Below, one piece after another: positions 27,477 to 38,231 of a DNA stretch of 64,000 bases. Below the pieces are notes generated by a model that made no database searches, had not been told where the DNA came from, and saw only the letters and a list, made by a program, of their open reading frames with translations. This stretch comes from JACMQX01 sp040385105. GTDB lineage: Bacteria; Pseudomonadota; Gammaproteobacteria; Burkholderiales; Burkholderiaceae_C. The position numbers were made by a program, and so were the translations under genes. Positions within the stretch are counted from its first letter, which is position 1. The number at the start of each line of letters is the position of its first letter. Where the stretch lies: positions 1 through 64,000 of the forward strand of contig JAZKHY010000049.1 of the NCBI GenBank assembly GCA_040385105.1, written 5' to 3'.

Positions 27477-28441
27477 TGCAGTTCCTCACGTCAGCCATCC
27501 TTGCTGCCTTTGTGGGCTATGCCGGTGCCTGGTATTTCGGCTACGTCGAAGGCAATTTCGCCCTCCTTTTGTTCCTGGCCACGGTGGTGACCGGCATTTA
27601 CTGGCTGGCCGAGCGCTTCCATTTCCTGCCGGCCCGGTTGCGCGCCGCAGCACAGCTTGAAGAAGAGAGCGTGCGTCGCCGTGCAGAACTGGCCAAGAAG
27701 GGCATCAGCCAGGTTGACGGAGACATCGCCGAAGCCCGCCAGCGCCTCATCATGCAGCCCTGGTGGCTGGACTGGACCGCCGGCCTCTTTCCGGTAATCC
27801 TGGCGGTTTTCGTGCTGCGCTCCTTTCTTTTCGAGCCGTTCAAGATTCCCTCGGGGTCGATGATTCCTACGCTGCTCGTGGGCGACCTGATCCTGGTCAA
27901 CAAGTTCCACTACGGCCTGCGCCTGCCGGTGATCAACACCAAGCTGACCGAGGGCAACAAGCCGCAGCGTGGTGACGTGATGGTTTTCCGCTACCCGCCC
28001 AAGCCCAGCCTGGACTACATCAAGCGGGTTGTCGGCGTGCCGGGCGACGAGGTTGCCTACCTGAACAAGTCCCTGACGATCAACGGCAAGCCGGTGCCCA
28101 GGGCGGCGCTGCCGGATTTCTTCGACGACGACGTCATGCGCTACTTCAAGCAGTTCGAGGAAACCGTCGGGGCGCGCCGTTACCGCCTGCTCAATGACGA
28201 CAGCCGGCCGGCCTTTGTTCCCGGTGCCGAGGATTTCCAGTTCAAGCAGAATTGCCGCTACAGTATTGAGGGCGTGGTCTGCAAGGTGCCTGAGGGCCAC
28301 TACTTCATGATGGGCGACAACCGCGATAATTCGCTGGATTCGCGGTATTGGGGCTTTGTGCCGGACAAGAATATTGTGGGCAAGGCCTTTTTCGTCTGGA
28401 TGAACTTCGGCAATTTCAGGCGCATCGGTTCTTTTGAATAG
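27473..28441 (+). CDS. lepB: Signal peptidase I
   Basis: Inner-membrane peptidase that removes signal peptides. The 322-residue protein has two N-terminal transmembrane segments, a cytoplasmic loop, and a third hydrophobic segment before the catalytic domain. The dyad is Ser129 (IPSGSM) and Lys184 (DYIKRVVGVPGD), and box E is GDNRDNSLDSRYWG. The ATG overlaps the lepA stop; a second ATG one codon later has better spacing from GGAGG, so the protein may be 321 residues. Confidence 0.96.
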
Positions 28442-28468
28442 TGACAATTTCCTCCAAGAGGTAAGCGT

Positions 28469-28834
28469 ATGAATCTCGGGCAATCGTCAAGCCGGCGTTC
28501 CAGGCAGCGCGGCATTTCCTTCATCGGCCTGATTTTTGTGGGCGGGGTGCTCGCCTGCGCCGGTGTCATCGCGGCTCAGGTGTTCCCGACCGTTGTCGAG
28601 TACCAGGCCATTCTCAAGGCGACCAACAAGGCCAAGGAAGGCAACTCCGTTGCCGACGTGCGCAGCATTTTTGACAAGGCAGCCGACATTGACAACATCA
28701 AGGCCATCAAGGGCTCCGACCTGGAAGTGGCGAAAGTAGGCGACAAGGTGGTTGTGAGCTTTGCCTACAACAAGGAGATCCACCTGACGGGGCCGGCCTA
28801 CCTGGTGTTGAAGTACGCCGGCAGCTCCAAGTAG
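28469..28834 (+). CDS. DUF4845 domain protein
   Basis: A 121-residue small inner-membrane protein found between lepB and rnc in many beta- and gammaproteobacteria. A basic N-terminus (SSRRSRQRG) precedes one transmembrane helix (about 14-36), and a periplasmic domain follows. The N-terminus resembles a pilin-like leader, but no clear prepilin cleavage site follows. AGAGG precedes the ATG. Function unknown; operon position suggests a link with LepB or membrane biogenesis. Confidence 0.85.
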   Translation: MNLGQSSSRRSRQRGISFIGLIFVGGVLACAGVIAAQVFPTVVEYQAILKATNKAKEGNSVADVRSIFDKAADIDNIKAIKGSDLEVAKVGDKVVVSFAYNKEIHLTGPAYLVLKYAGSSK

Positions 28835-28835
28835 C

Positions 28836-29519
28836 GTGAATGGTGTCCTGTCAGGGCTGCAGGCGCGCTTGCAGCATCAGTTTTCCGACCCGCAACTGCT
28901 CGCGCGCGCGCTGACGCACCGCAGCTTTTCCTCAGACCATAACGAGCGCCTTGAGTTCCTGGGCGACTCGGTGCTGAACCTGGCGGTCGCAGCGCTGGTC
29001 TACGAGCGGCTGCGCTCGCTGCCGGAAGGCGAACTCTCGCGCGTGCGCGCCAACCTGGTCAAGCAGGACACCTTGCACAAGCTGGCGGTTGACCTTGGCC
29101 TGCCCGACATGCTTCGCCTGGGTGAGGGCGAATCCCGCTCCGGCGGGCAGAAGCGCCCCTCAATCCTGGCGGACGCGCTGGAGGCCGTGCTCGGTGCGGT
29201 TTACCTGGACGCCGGCTACCCGGCGGCCGAGGTGCTGGTACGCCGCCTGTTCGAGGGCCTGGAGATCAACCCGCAGATGCAGGCCGCCGCCAAGGACGCC
29301 AAGACGGAATTGCAGGAATGGCTGCAAGGGCGCAAGATGAGGCTGCCGCTGTACCGCGTGGTGGGCACGCTTGGCGCGGCCCACAAGCAGACCTTTGACG
29401 TGGAATGCGAAATCGCCGAACTGGCCCATGCCGAGCGTGGCATTGGCGGCTCACGGCGCGCCGGCGAACAGGCCGCCGCCGCTGCCATGCTGACGTTTCT
29501 GAGAACCCAGGACAAATGA
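28836..29519 (+). CDS. rnc: Ribonuclease III
   Basis: Cleaves double-stranded RNA in rRNA processing and regulation. The 227-residue protein has the signature NERLEFLGDSVLN with metal ligands near residues 40-44, and a C-terminal double-stranded RNA-binding domain from about residue 155. Starts with GTG one base after the preceding stop and overlaps era by 4 bases. In E. coli RNase III cuts its own leader; no such structure is obvious immediately upstream here. Confidence 0.97.
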   Translation: MNGVLSGLQARLQHQFSDPQLLARALTHRSFSSDHNERLEFLGDSVLNLAVAALVYERLRSLPEGELSRVRANLVKQDTLHKLAVDLGLPDMLRLGEGESRSGGQKRPSILADALEAVLGAVYLDAGYPAAEVLVRRLFEGLEINPQMQAAAKDAKTELQEWLQGRKMRLPLYRVVGTLGAAHKQTFDVECEIAELAHAERGIGGSRRAGEQAAAAAMLTFLRTQDK

Positions 29520-30490
29520 CCGACACCATCAAACAGCAACCGGCGGACAATCCCCCGGCTGCGATTCCCGACGCCGCGGCGCCGCTGGCTGCGGGTCCGC
29601 AGCGCTGCGGCCTGGTGGCAATCGTCGGCAAGCCCAATGTCGGCAAGTCAACCCTGCTCAATGCCCTGGTGGGGCAGAAGATCAGCATCACCTCCCGCAA
29701 GGCGCAGACCACGCGCCACCGCATCACAGGCATCCGCACCACCGCCTCCACCCAGTTTGTCTTCGTCGATACGCCCGGCTTCCAGACCCGCCATAACAAT
29801 GCGCTGAACCGTTCGCTCAACAAGACGGTGATGGGCGCTGTTGGCGAGGTTGACCTGATCCTGTTTGTGGTGGAGGCAGGCAGTTTCACCCTTGGTGATG
29901 CCAAGGTTCTGTCGTTGCTGCGCGAGACCACGCCCACGCTGCTGATTGCCAACAAGCTCGACCAGGTGCACCGCCGCGCCGAGATTGCGCCCTGGCTCAA
30001 GTCGATGCAGGAACGCCATGCGTTTGCGGAGTTCGTTCCGATGTCGGCCAAGAACGCCAAGGACATCGAGCGTCTATGCACCATCTGCGAGAAGTACCTG
30101 CCCGAACAGGCCTGGTGGTATGGCGAAGACGAACTCACGGACCGCAGCGAGAAGTTCCTGGCCAGCGAGATCGTGCGCGAGAAGCTGTTCCGCTTCACCG
30201 GTGACGAGCTGCCCTACACCTCCACCGTCGTGATCGACAAGTTCGAGGAGGAGATTGGCAAGAACAAGAGCCGGCTCGTCAAGGTTGCAGCCACCATCGT
30301 GGTGGAGCGCGACGGCCACAAGGCGATGGTGATCGGCGAGAAAGGCGAGCGGCTCAAGCGCATCGGCACCGAGGCCCGCCAGGAGCTGGAGAAGCTCATG
30401 GATGCCAAGGTGTTCATCGAGCTGTGGGTCAAGGTCCGCTCCGGGTGGGCTGACGACGAGGCCCGCGTGCGCTCCTTCGGATACGAGTAG
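29516..30490 (+). CDS. era: GTPase Era
   Basis: Essential GTPase that binds the 3' end of 16S rRNA and aids 30S maturation. The 324-residue protein has a 30-residue Pro/Ala-rich N-terminal extension, then G1 GKPNVGKST (38-46), G3 DTPGF and G4 NKLD. The C-terminal KH domain includes VIGEKGERLKRIGTEAR. The start is the ATG overlapping the rnc stop. Confidence 0.97.
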   Translation: MTDTIKQQPADNPPAAIPDAAAPLAAGPQRCGLVAIVGKPNVGKSTLLNALVGQKISITSRKAQTTRHRITGIRTTASTQFVFVDTPGFQTRHNNALNRSLNKTVMGAVGEVDLILFVVEAGSFTLGDAKVLSLLRETTPTLLIANKLDQVHRRAEIAPWLKSMQERHAFAEFVPMSAKNAKDIERLCTICEKYLPEQAWWYGEDELTDRSEKFLASEIVREKLFRFTGDELPYTSTVVIDKFEEEIGKNKSRLVKVAATIVVERDGHKAMVIGEKGERLKRIGTEARQELEKLMDAKVFIELWVKVRSGWADDEARVRSFGYE

Positions 30491-31239
30491 TGGTTACCAA
30501 GCGGATTTCCGAAGAACCCGCCTACGTCCTCCACCGCTATGACTGGAGCGAGTCCAGCCTGATCCTCGAAGTTTTTACCCGCCACTACGGGCGCATTGCC
30601 CTGGTAGCCAAGGGCGCCAAGCGGCCGAGTTCGAGCTTCCGGCCCATCCTGCTGCCGCTGCAGCCCCTGCACCTGGCCTTTGGCGGCGATGCCGAAATCC
30701 GCACGCTCAAGGCGGCCGAATGGGCCGGCGGCAACGTCATGCCGACGGGCGATGCGCTGATGTCGGGCTACTACCTGAATGAACTCCTGCTGCGCATGAT
30801 GGCGCGGGACGACCCCCACGAGGCGCTTTTCGATGCGTACACCAGGGTGGTGCAGATCCTGGCGTCGGACCATGGCGAGGCGCTCCAGACTGCGCTGCGT
30901 GCCTTTGAACTGCTGCTCCTGCGCGAGGCCGGCGTGCTGCCGGTGCTTGACGCCCAGACGATGACATTGGCGCCCCTGGATGCGGCGGGCCGCTACAGCC
31001 TGGTGCCCGAAGGCGGTCTGCGCCAGGCCGGGCCGGAAGACCGGGCCAGCCTCAGCGGCACCCAATGGGCCGCGCTGCAGCTGGCGATGGATGACCCGGC
31101 GCCGTTTTCGGCGACCCTGATGGCCTGCGCCAAGGTCATGCCCAGCCTCAAGCCGCAGCTGCGCACGCTGCTGAACTACCATTGCGGGGTATCAACCCTG
31201 CGCACGCGGCAGATGATGAGGGAACTGCAAGCACTATGA
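30490..31239 (+). CDS. recO: DNA repair protein RecO
   Basis: Loads RecA onto SSB-coated DNA with RecF and RecR. The 249-residue protein has an N-terminal OB fold with YVLHRYDWSESSLILEVFT and AKGAKRPSS, and a helical C-terminal domain. The zinc-binding cysteines of some RecO proteins are absent. GTG start overlaps the era stop by one base (TAGTG); its stop overlaps pdxJ. Confidence 0.93.
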   Translation: MVTKRISEEPAYVLHRYDWSESSLILEVFTRHYGRIALVAKGAKRPSSSFRPILLPLQPLHLAFGGDAEIRTLKAAEWAGGNVMPTGDALMSGYYLNELLLRMMARDDPHEALFDAYTRVVQILASDHGEALQTALRAFELLLLREAGVLPVLDAQTMTLAPLDAAGRYSLVPEGGLRQAGPEDRASLSGTQWAALQLAMDDPAPFSATLMACAKVMPSLKPQLRTLLNYHCGVSTLRTRQMMRELQAL

Positions 31240-32003
31240 ATACCAGCTCTTCAAACCCGGCCCGAACGGCGCTGTCGGTCAACCTCAACAAGGTGGCGCT
31301 GGTGCGCAATACGCGGCACCTGGGCATTCCCAGCATCCTGCGGGCTGCCACGCTCTGCCTGCAGGCTGGCGCGCAGGGGATCACCGTCCACCCGCGTCCC
31401 GACGCCCGCCATATCCGTACGGAAGACGTGCACATGCTGCACAAGATGCTCAAGGCGTGGCCCGGCGTGGAGTTCAATATCGAGGGCAACCCGTTCCACA
31501 ACCTGATGGAATTCGTGCGCGAACTGCGGCCGCACCAGTGCACCTTTGTGCCTGACAGCGAAGGGCAGTTCACCAGTGACCATGGCTGGAACTTTCCGCA
31601 GGACGCTGAACGCCTGGCGCCGCTGGTGGCTGAAGCCCATTCGCTGGGCGTGCGGGTGAGCCTGTTCATGGACCCGCAACCGGAGGCAATGGCCGGCGTC
31701 AAGGCCGTGGGCGCCGACCGGGTGGAGCTGTACACCGAGAGCTATGCCAGCGCCTGGGGCACCGCCGACAAGGAGGCCGTACTCCTGCGCTTTGTCCAGG
31801 CCGCGCAGGCTGCACAGGCGCTGGGCCTCGGCGTCAATGCCGGCCACGACCTCAACCGCGATAACCTGGCGGACTTCCTGGGCGCGGTTCCCGGCGTGCA
31901 GGAGGTGTCCATCGGCCATGCGCTGATTTCAGATGCGCTTGAGATGGGCTATGAGGCCACGGTCAAGGCCTACCTGGCCTGCATCGACAAGGCCCATACC
32001 TGA
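31236..32003 (+). CDS. pdxJ: Pyridoxine 5'-phosphate synthase
   Basis: Condenses 1-deoxyxylulose 5-phosphate with 3-amino-2-oxopropyl phosphate to pyridoxine phosphate. The 255-residue TIM-barrel protein shows SVNLNKVALVRNTR, ITVHPRPDARHI, FNIEGNP and VNAGHDLN, and ends near VSIGHALISDAL. Start is the ATG overlapping the recO stop; the longer frame upstream lies inside recO. Confidence 0.97.
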   Translation: MNTSSSNPARTALSVNLNKVALVRNTRHLGIPSILRAATLCLQAGAQGITVHPRPDARHIRTEDVHMLHKMLKAWPGVEFNIEGNPFHNLMEFVRELRPHQCTFVPDSEGQFTSDHGWNFPQDAERLAPLVAEAHSLGVRVSLFMDPQPEAMAGVKAVGADRVELYTESYASAWGTADKEAVLLRFVQAAQAAQALGLGVNAGHDLNRDNLADFLGAVPGVQEVSIGHALISDALEMGYEATVKAYLACIDKAHT

Positions 32004-32017
32004 GTGCCTGCGCATCC

Positions 32018-32413
32018 ATGATCTACGGCATCGGCACCGACATCTGCGACGTGCGGCGCATCCGGGCCTCGCTGGACCGCCACGGCGAGCGCTTTGCGCG
32101 CAAGATACTGAGCGATGCCGAACTCGCCACCTGGAAGGCCCGTAGCGCGCGCTGGCCCGAGCGCGGTGTGCGTTACCTGGCCACCCGGTTCTCGGCCAAG
32201 GAGGCTTTCAGCAAAGCGGTCGGCATGGGCATGCGCATGCCCATGACCTGGCGCCTTTGTGAAATTGGAAAGCTGCCCAGTGGCAAGCCTTCCATCGTGC
32301 TGCACGGTGGCTTGAAGGAGTGGTTTGACAGCCAGCGGCTGACGGCCCATGTCAGCGTCACCGATGAAACCGACTACGCCGCCAGCTTCGTGGTGGTGGA
32401 ACACAAACCCTGA
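32018..32413 (+). CDS. acpS: Holo-ACP synthase
   Basis: Transfers 4'-phosphopantetheine from CoA to Ser37 of AcpP. The 131-residue protein has the Mg-binding start IYGIGTDICDVRRI and the conserved FSAKEAFSKAVG helix. It sits between pdxJ and nagZ as in many proteobacteria. Confidence 0.97.
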   Translation: MIYGIGTDICDVRRIRASLDRHGERFARKILSDAELATWKARSARWPERGVRYLATRFSAKEAFSKAVGMGMRMPMTWRLCEIGKLPSGKPSIVLHGGLKEWFDSQRLTAHVSVTDETDYAASFVVVEHKP

Positions 32414-32419
32414 ACTGCA

Positions 32420-33502
32420 ATGACCCCGCACGCCCCCCTCATCATCGACATCGCGGGCACAAGCCTGAGCAAGGCAGACCGCCGGCGCCTGAAACATCCG
32501 TTGACGGGCGGCATGATCCTGTTCGGCCGTAACTGGCAGGACCGGGTGCAACTGGCCGACCTGTGTGCTGAAATCAAGGACATACGGCAAGACCTGCTGA
32601 TCTGCGTTGACCATGAGGGCGGCCGGGTGCAGCGCTTCAGGACCGGAGGGTTCACGCACCTCCCACCGATGCGTGCGCTGGGCGACATGTGGCTCAAGGA
32701 TGCACCGGGCGTCCCGGGCTCGGGGGCTCTCGCGGCCACCAATGCGGCGACGGCCTGCGGCTATGTGCTGGCGGCTGAACTGCGGGCCTGCGGCGTTGAC
32801 TTCAGCTTCACGCCGGTGCTGGACCTGGACTTCGGCCGGAGCGGCGTGATCGGCGACCGCGCTTTTGCAGGTGACCCGCGCGTCGTGAGCCTGCTGGCCA
32901 AGAGCGTCATGCACGGGCTGCTCCAGGCGGGAATGGCCAACTGCGGCAAGCACTTTCCCGGCCACGGCTTCGTTGCGGCGGATTCCCACATCGACATCCC
33001 GGTGGACCGGCGCAGCCTCAAGGCCATCCTGGCCGAAGACGCCGCGCCTTATGGGTGGCTCAACACCACGCTCACCAGCGTCATGCCCGCGCATGTGGTC
33101 TACCCGAAGGTCGATTCGCGGCCGGCGGGGTTTTCAAGCCGATGGCTCAATGACATCCTGCGGCGCCGGCTGGGATTTGAAGGCGCGGTTTTCAGCGACG
33201 ACCTCAGCATGGCGGGCGCACGGCAGATTGACGGAAGGGAAGTCAGCTTCACGCAGGCTGCCACGACGGCGCTTGCTGCGGGATGCGACATGGTGTTGCT
33301 TTGCAACCAGAGTACCGGCGATGGCCACGCAGTCGATCAGTTGCTTGAAGGCCTGTCCGAGTTGCTTCTCAAGGGCGGCTGGGAGGCCAGCAGCGCAAGC
33401 GAGCAGCGCCGTCTGGCACTGCTTCCTGCAATGCAGCCGGCACCCTGGGACGACCTGATGGTCGACTCGCGCTATATCCGGGCGCTGACCCTTTTGCCGT
33501 GA
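32420..33502 (+). CDS. nagZ: Beta-N-acetylhexosaminidase NagZ
   Basis: Cytoplasmic GH3 enzyme that removes GlcNAc from muropeptides during cell-wall recycling. The 360-residue protein has DHEGGRVQRF near the N-terminus, the GH3 signature KHFPGHG near residue 176, and FSDDLSM with the catalytic Asp near 258. Six bases after acpS. Last clear member of the lepA operon. Confidence 0.95.
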   Translation: MTPHAPLIIDIAGTSLSKADRRRLKHPLTGGMILFGRNWQDRVQLADLCAEIKDIRQDLLICVDHEGGRVQRFRTGGFTHLPPMRALGDMWLKDAPGVPGSGALAATNAATACGYVLAAELRACGVDFSFTPVLDLDFGRSGVIGDRAFAGDPRVVSLLAKSVMHGLLQAGMANCGKHFPGHGFVAADSHIDIPVDRRSLKAILAEDAAPYGWLNTTLTSVMPAHVVYPKVDSRPAGFSSRWLNDILRRRLGFEGAVFSDDLSMAGARQIDGREVSFTQAATTALAAGCDMVLLCNQSTGDGHAVDQLLEGLSELLLKGGWEASSASEQRRLALLPAMQPAPWDDLMVDSRYIRALTLLP

Positions 33503-33517
33503 TCGGGAGAAAGAGCA

Positions 33518-34285
33518 ATGACAACGCCTGATATTCCCGGCGAGGCACAACGTACCGATGAATGGCAGATCGACGAAGCCGGGCTGGCCTATCACCTGGG
33601 CCAATGGATAAGTCCCAAGCGAAGCACGCTGGCATTTGAGCAGTTTGCCCGGCACAAATTGCACGATACCCGACTCGCGGTGGATCTCGGATGTGGCGCC
33701 GGCGCAGCTACCGCCTACCTGGCCCGCGAGTTTGGTGCAACCCGATGGCTGGGCATTGACTACTCGCAGGAGCTTGTCACGCTTGCCAACGAAAGAGCTG
33801 CGCAGTCCGGCATGAAGAACATCAGCTTCGAGCAGGGTGACTGGTTCAATCTCGCAGACCGCGACGGAGTGGATGGTGTCATAAGCCTGCAGACTCTGTC
33901 GTGGCTACCCGAGTTCGAACGGCCGCTGGCTGCCATATTTGATCATTGCCGCCCGTCGTGGATCGCCATGAGCAGCCTCTTCTACGACGGGGAAATCTCG
34001 TGCAGGATCGAGGTCACCGAACATGTTCCGGCCAAATCCTGCTTCTACAACGTCTATTCCCTCCAGGCCATGGACCGCTTTTGCCGGCAGCACGGTTACA
34101 GGCTGACTGCGAACCAGGCTTTCCACATCGACATGGACCTTGACAAGCCCCAGTCAAGAGACGTCCTGGGAACCTACACGGTCAGGACGCTCGCGCCCGA
34201 CGGACAGCCGGCGCACCGGCTGCAGATAAGCGGGCCGCTCCTCATGAATTGGCACTTTGTAATGATCGAGCGCGCCATTCCCTGA
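33518..34285 (+). CDS. Class I SAM-dependent methyltransferase, substrate unknown
   Basis: A 255-residue protein with the Rossmann SAM-binding motif AVDLGCGAGAATAYLA (motif I, about residues 53-68), an acidic loop IDYSQELV and the post-I segment EQGDWFNL. It resembles small-molecule methyltransferases of the Methyltransf_25 type; no substrate signature is visible. It follows nagZ by 15 bases with GGGAGAAAGAG as ribosome-binding site, and faces lysS tail to tail. It is not part of the usual lepA-nagZ block and may be a local addition. Confidence 0.8.
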   Translation: MTTPDIPGEAQRTDEWQIDEAGLAYHLGQWISPKRSTLAFEQFARHKLHDTRLAVDLGCGAGAATAYLAREFGATRWLGIDYSQELVTLANERAAQSGMKNISFEQGDWFNLADRDGVDGVISLQTLSWLPEFERPLAAIFDHCRPSWIAMSSLFYDGEISCRIEVTEHVPAKSCFYNVYSLQAMDRFCRQHGYRLTANQAFHIDMDLDKPQSRDVLGTYTVRTLAPDGQPAHRLQISGPLLMNWHFVMIERAIP

Positions 34286-34315
34286 CGTTCAGGCGTTCGA
34301 CCGCTGGGGCAGCCT

Positions 34316-35845
<1,530 letters not shown>

Positions 35846-35943
35846 GAGGTACCGTGTTTGAAAGCTTCGGGCAAATCGGCCTATTTTAGTTTTTTACCGG
35901 AAGCGTCCCGAACCGTCCCCCTGCGCGGCCGATAATTCAGGCC

Positions 35944-37410
35944 ATGTTGCTGAAAGCCGGAATACTGTCGCTGGCACTGTTGGTGACCAGTCGCGTGCTG
36001 GGGCTGGCGCGCGAATCGGCCCAGGCGGCGGCCTTCGGAAGCTCCGGCATGGGTGACCTGGCGGTGCTGATGTTGACTTTGCCCGACCTGGTGGCCGGAC
36101 TCTTCGCCAGTGGAGCCCTCGCTTATGTCCTTTTGCCTTACTGGGCGCGGCAGGCAGAGAGGTACCATCCGGCCTCGCAACGCAAGGTTGCCGGCTGGTT
36201 GCTGGCGGGAGGATTGCTCGCCGGCCTCGCATTGTGGCTTGCGCACGAGCATGTTGTTGCGCTGCTCGCGTCCGGCCTGCCCGCAGAACTGTACCCGGTT
36301 GCTCATAATGCCGTGGCATTCAGTGCCGCCTCCGTGCCAATGGCCCTCCTGGCTGCCCTTTGGGGCACCCGCCTGCAGCATGAGCGCGACTTCGCCGGAA
36401 TGTATGGTGCGAGTGTGGTGGTCAATCTGGTGCTGGTCGCTACCCTTGTCTCGCTTGTGTACGGCGTCGCGGCGGATATTCCGGTCCGTTATCTGGGGGT
36501 TGCGCTGCTGGCGTCCATGCTGGCCCGGCTGGCGTGGCTTGGCTGGCGCCAGCGTCCGAAGGAGCAGGTGCCAGTTGACTGCGCCGGGCTGCAAGAGCCG
36601 ATGCCCGGTGCGGCGATCTGGATTTGGGCTGCCCTTTCTGCAGGTGTTCCGCTGGCCGTGCCACTTGTCGCCCGTTCGATCGCCTCGACAGGTGGTGAAG
36701 GCAATCTTGCAAGCTTCAACTATGCGTGGAAGCTTGTGGAACTGCCCCTCGTATTTGCAATCCAGCTTGTGACCACCCTTGCTTTTCCGGAGATGGCCCG
36801 GGCGTTTGCGCAAAAGGAAGATGTCGGCCCGGCTGTACGGCGCACATTCATGCTCGTCTGGGCGCTGGCATGTGCTTGCGCGGCGGGCTTGCTGGTGGGG
36901 GCCAGGCCGCTCGCGCAACTCCTGTTCGGCTGGGGCAGGATGACGCCTGACAGCGTGCTGCGCCTGGCGGACTGGGCTGCATCCGGGGCCTGGAGCCTGC
37001 TGCCCCAGGCTCTCACGGCTGTCTCGCTCACAATCCTTGCGATCAGGGATCGGCTGCGGCTGGCGGTGCTGGCCTACATCCTCGCGCTGTTCGCCTTGTT
37101 GCTGGCTGGATCCTGGACCGCAGGTGATGGTACGCGGCTGATGCTGTCGCTCAATCTCGTTTTCACCGGTGTAGCCGCCGCCAGCCTGCTGGCACTTGGG
37201 CGCGGGTCGAGCAACTGGTTGCCATGGCGTCCCATGGCGGTGCCAGGCGCAGCAGTGGTCCTGTTGTGGGGGATGCATGCCGGCGGCGTTGGCGTGCCCG
37301 CATCCACCGGTGTCTTAGCCGGACTGGCCGTGGCCGGCGCTACAGCCCTCGCAGTGCTCGCGTCTGCCTGGCTGGCAAGCGGAAGTATCCGCCGCCAACT
37401 GCCCCGATAA
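35944..37410 (+). CDS. MurJ/MviN-type lipid-linked oligosaccharide flippase
   Basis: A 488-residue polytopic membrane protein with about 13-14 hydrophobic segments and the MurJ-like start SRVLGLARESAQAAAFG. MurJ proteins flip lipid II. This copy opens a glycan locus and lacks the usual murJ context, so I infer that it exports the lipid-linked glycan assembled here. It could instead be a second or divergent MurJ. It has a weak Shine-Dalgarno and a GATAAT hexamer 7 bases before the ATG. Confidence 0.82.
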   Translation: MLLKAGILSLALLVTSRVLGLARESAQAAAFGSSGMGDLAVLMLTLPDLVAGLFASGALAYVLLPYWARQAERYHPASQRKVAGWLLAGGLLAGLALWLAHEHVVALLASGLPAELYPVAHNAVAFSAASVPMALLAALWGTRLQHERDFAGMYGASVVVNLVLVATLVSLVYGVAADIPVRYLGVALLASMLARLAWLGWRQRPKEQVPVDCAGLQEPMPGAAIWIWAALSAGVPLAVPLVARSIASTGGEGNLASFNYAWKLVELPLVFAIQLVTTLAFPEMARAFAQKEDVGPAVRRTFMLVWALACACAAGLLVGARPLAQLLFGWGRMTPDSVLRLADWAASGAWSLLPQALTAVSLTILAIRDRLRLAVLAYILALFALLLAGSWTAGDGTRLMLSLNLVFTGVAAASLLALGRGSSNWLPWRPMAVPGAAVVLLWGMHAGGVGVPASTGVLAGLAVAGATALAVLASAWLASGSIRRQLPR

Positions 37411-37424
37411 TTGTCCGCCGACAC

Positions 37425-38231
37425 ATGATTGACCTGCTTCAGATCACCAACGACCCCGCATTTGCGCGCCGGTGCGATGCGCTGGACGGCATTCGGCTGT
37501 TTGTGGATCTCGAGCGGACCGGCAAGGCAGAACGCCAGGCTGGCAGGAACACCTTTATCAGCACCCATGAAATCGCCGACGTGGGCCGGATCAAGTCCGT
37601 GCTCAGTCGCTCGTCCCTGATGGTCCGGGTCAATCCGCTGCATGCAGGCACCGCACAGGAAGTTGATGCCGTGATCAATGAAGGTGCAGACATGGTGATG
37701 CTGCCGATGTTCACCTCAGCGCGTCAGGTGCTCGATTTCTGTGGAATTGTGGGGGGGCGTGTACCCGTGGTTCCATTGTTGGAAACGGCGCAGGCGCTGG
37801 CATGCGTCGATGAATGGGCAGGTGTTGCCGGCCTTGGCGAGATTTTCATGGGCCTGAATGACCTGCACCTCTCGCTGGGCCTGCGTTTCATGTTTGAGCC
37901 CTTGGCCAGCGGCTTGGTCGAGCGGGTCAGCCTTGCCGCGCGCCACCGCAGGCTACGCTTTGGCTTTGGCGGCATCGCCAGGGTTGACGAGGGCTTGCTG
38001 CCCGGGCGCGATGTGCTGGCCGAGCACCTGAGACTTGGCTCCCGCGGCGTCATACTGTCCCGTACGTTCAATCACGATCCGTCCGGTTCAACCTTCGAGA
38101 AGGACGTCGCGGCGCTGCGCACCGCCGAGGCGGAGCTCGTGTTGCGGACCCCGGACGAAGTGCAGGCGGACGCACTCCGGATCGCCGCTGCAGTGTCGAG
38201 CATTGCCTCAGGCATGGGGCAGCGCGCATGA
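37425..38231 (+). CDS. HpcH/HpaI aldolase / citrate lyase family protein
   Basis: A 268-residue TIM-barrel protein of the HpcH/HpaI superfamily, which makes or breaks C-C bonds between pyruvate or oxaloacetate and an aldehyde. Recognisable parts are RIKSVLSRSSLMVRVNPLH, the Glu of VVPLLETAQA (metal-ligand type), FMGLNDLHLSLGLRFMF and FGFGGIARVDEG. Its start replaces a longer frame that would overlap the flippase gene. Homologues of this subgroup are often found in polysaccharide clusters, with no known reaction. Overlaps the next gene by 4 bases. Confidence 0.8.
   Translation: MIDLLQITNDPAFARRCDALDGIRLFVDLERTGKAERQAGRNTFISTHEIADVGRIKSVLSRSSLMVRVNPLHAGTAQEVDAVINEGADMVMLPMFTSARQVLDFCGIVGGRVPVVPLLETAQALACVDEWAGVAGLGEIFMGLNDLHLSLGLRFMFEPLASGLVERVSLAARHRRLRFGFGGIARVDEGLLPGRDVLAEHLRLGSRGVILSRTFNHDPSGSTFEKDVAALRTAEAELVLRTPDEVQADALRIAAAVSSIASGMGQRA

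Noticed and set aside
37405..37424. GATAAT box before the HpcH/HpaI aldolase as a promoter
   Set aside because: The hexamer is formed by the stop codon of the preceding gene, and the spacing to the ATG does not fit the pattern seen elsewhere.
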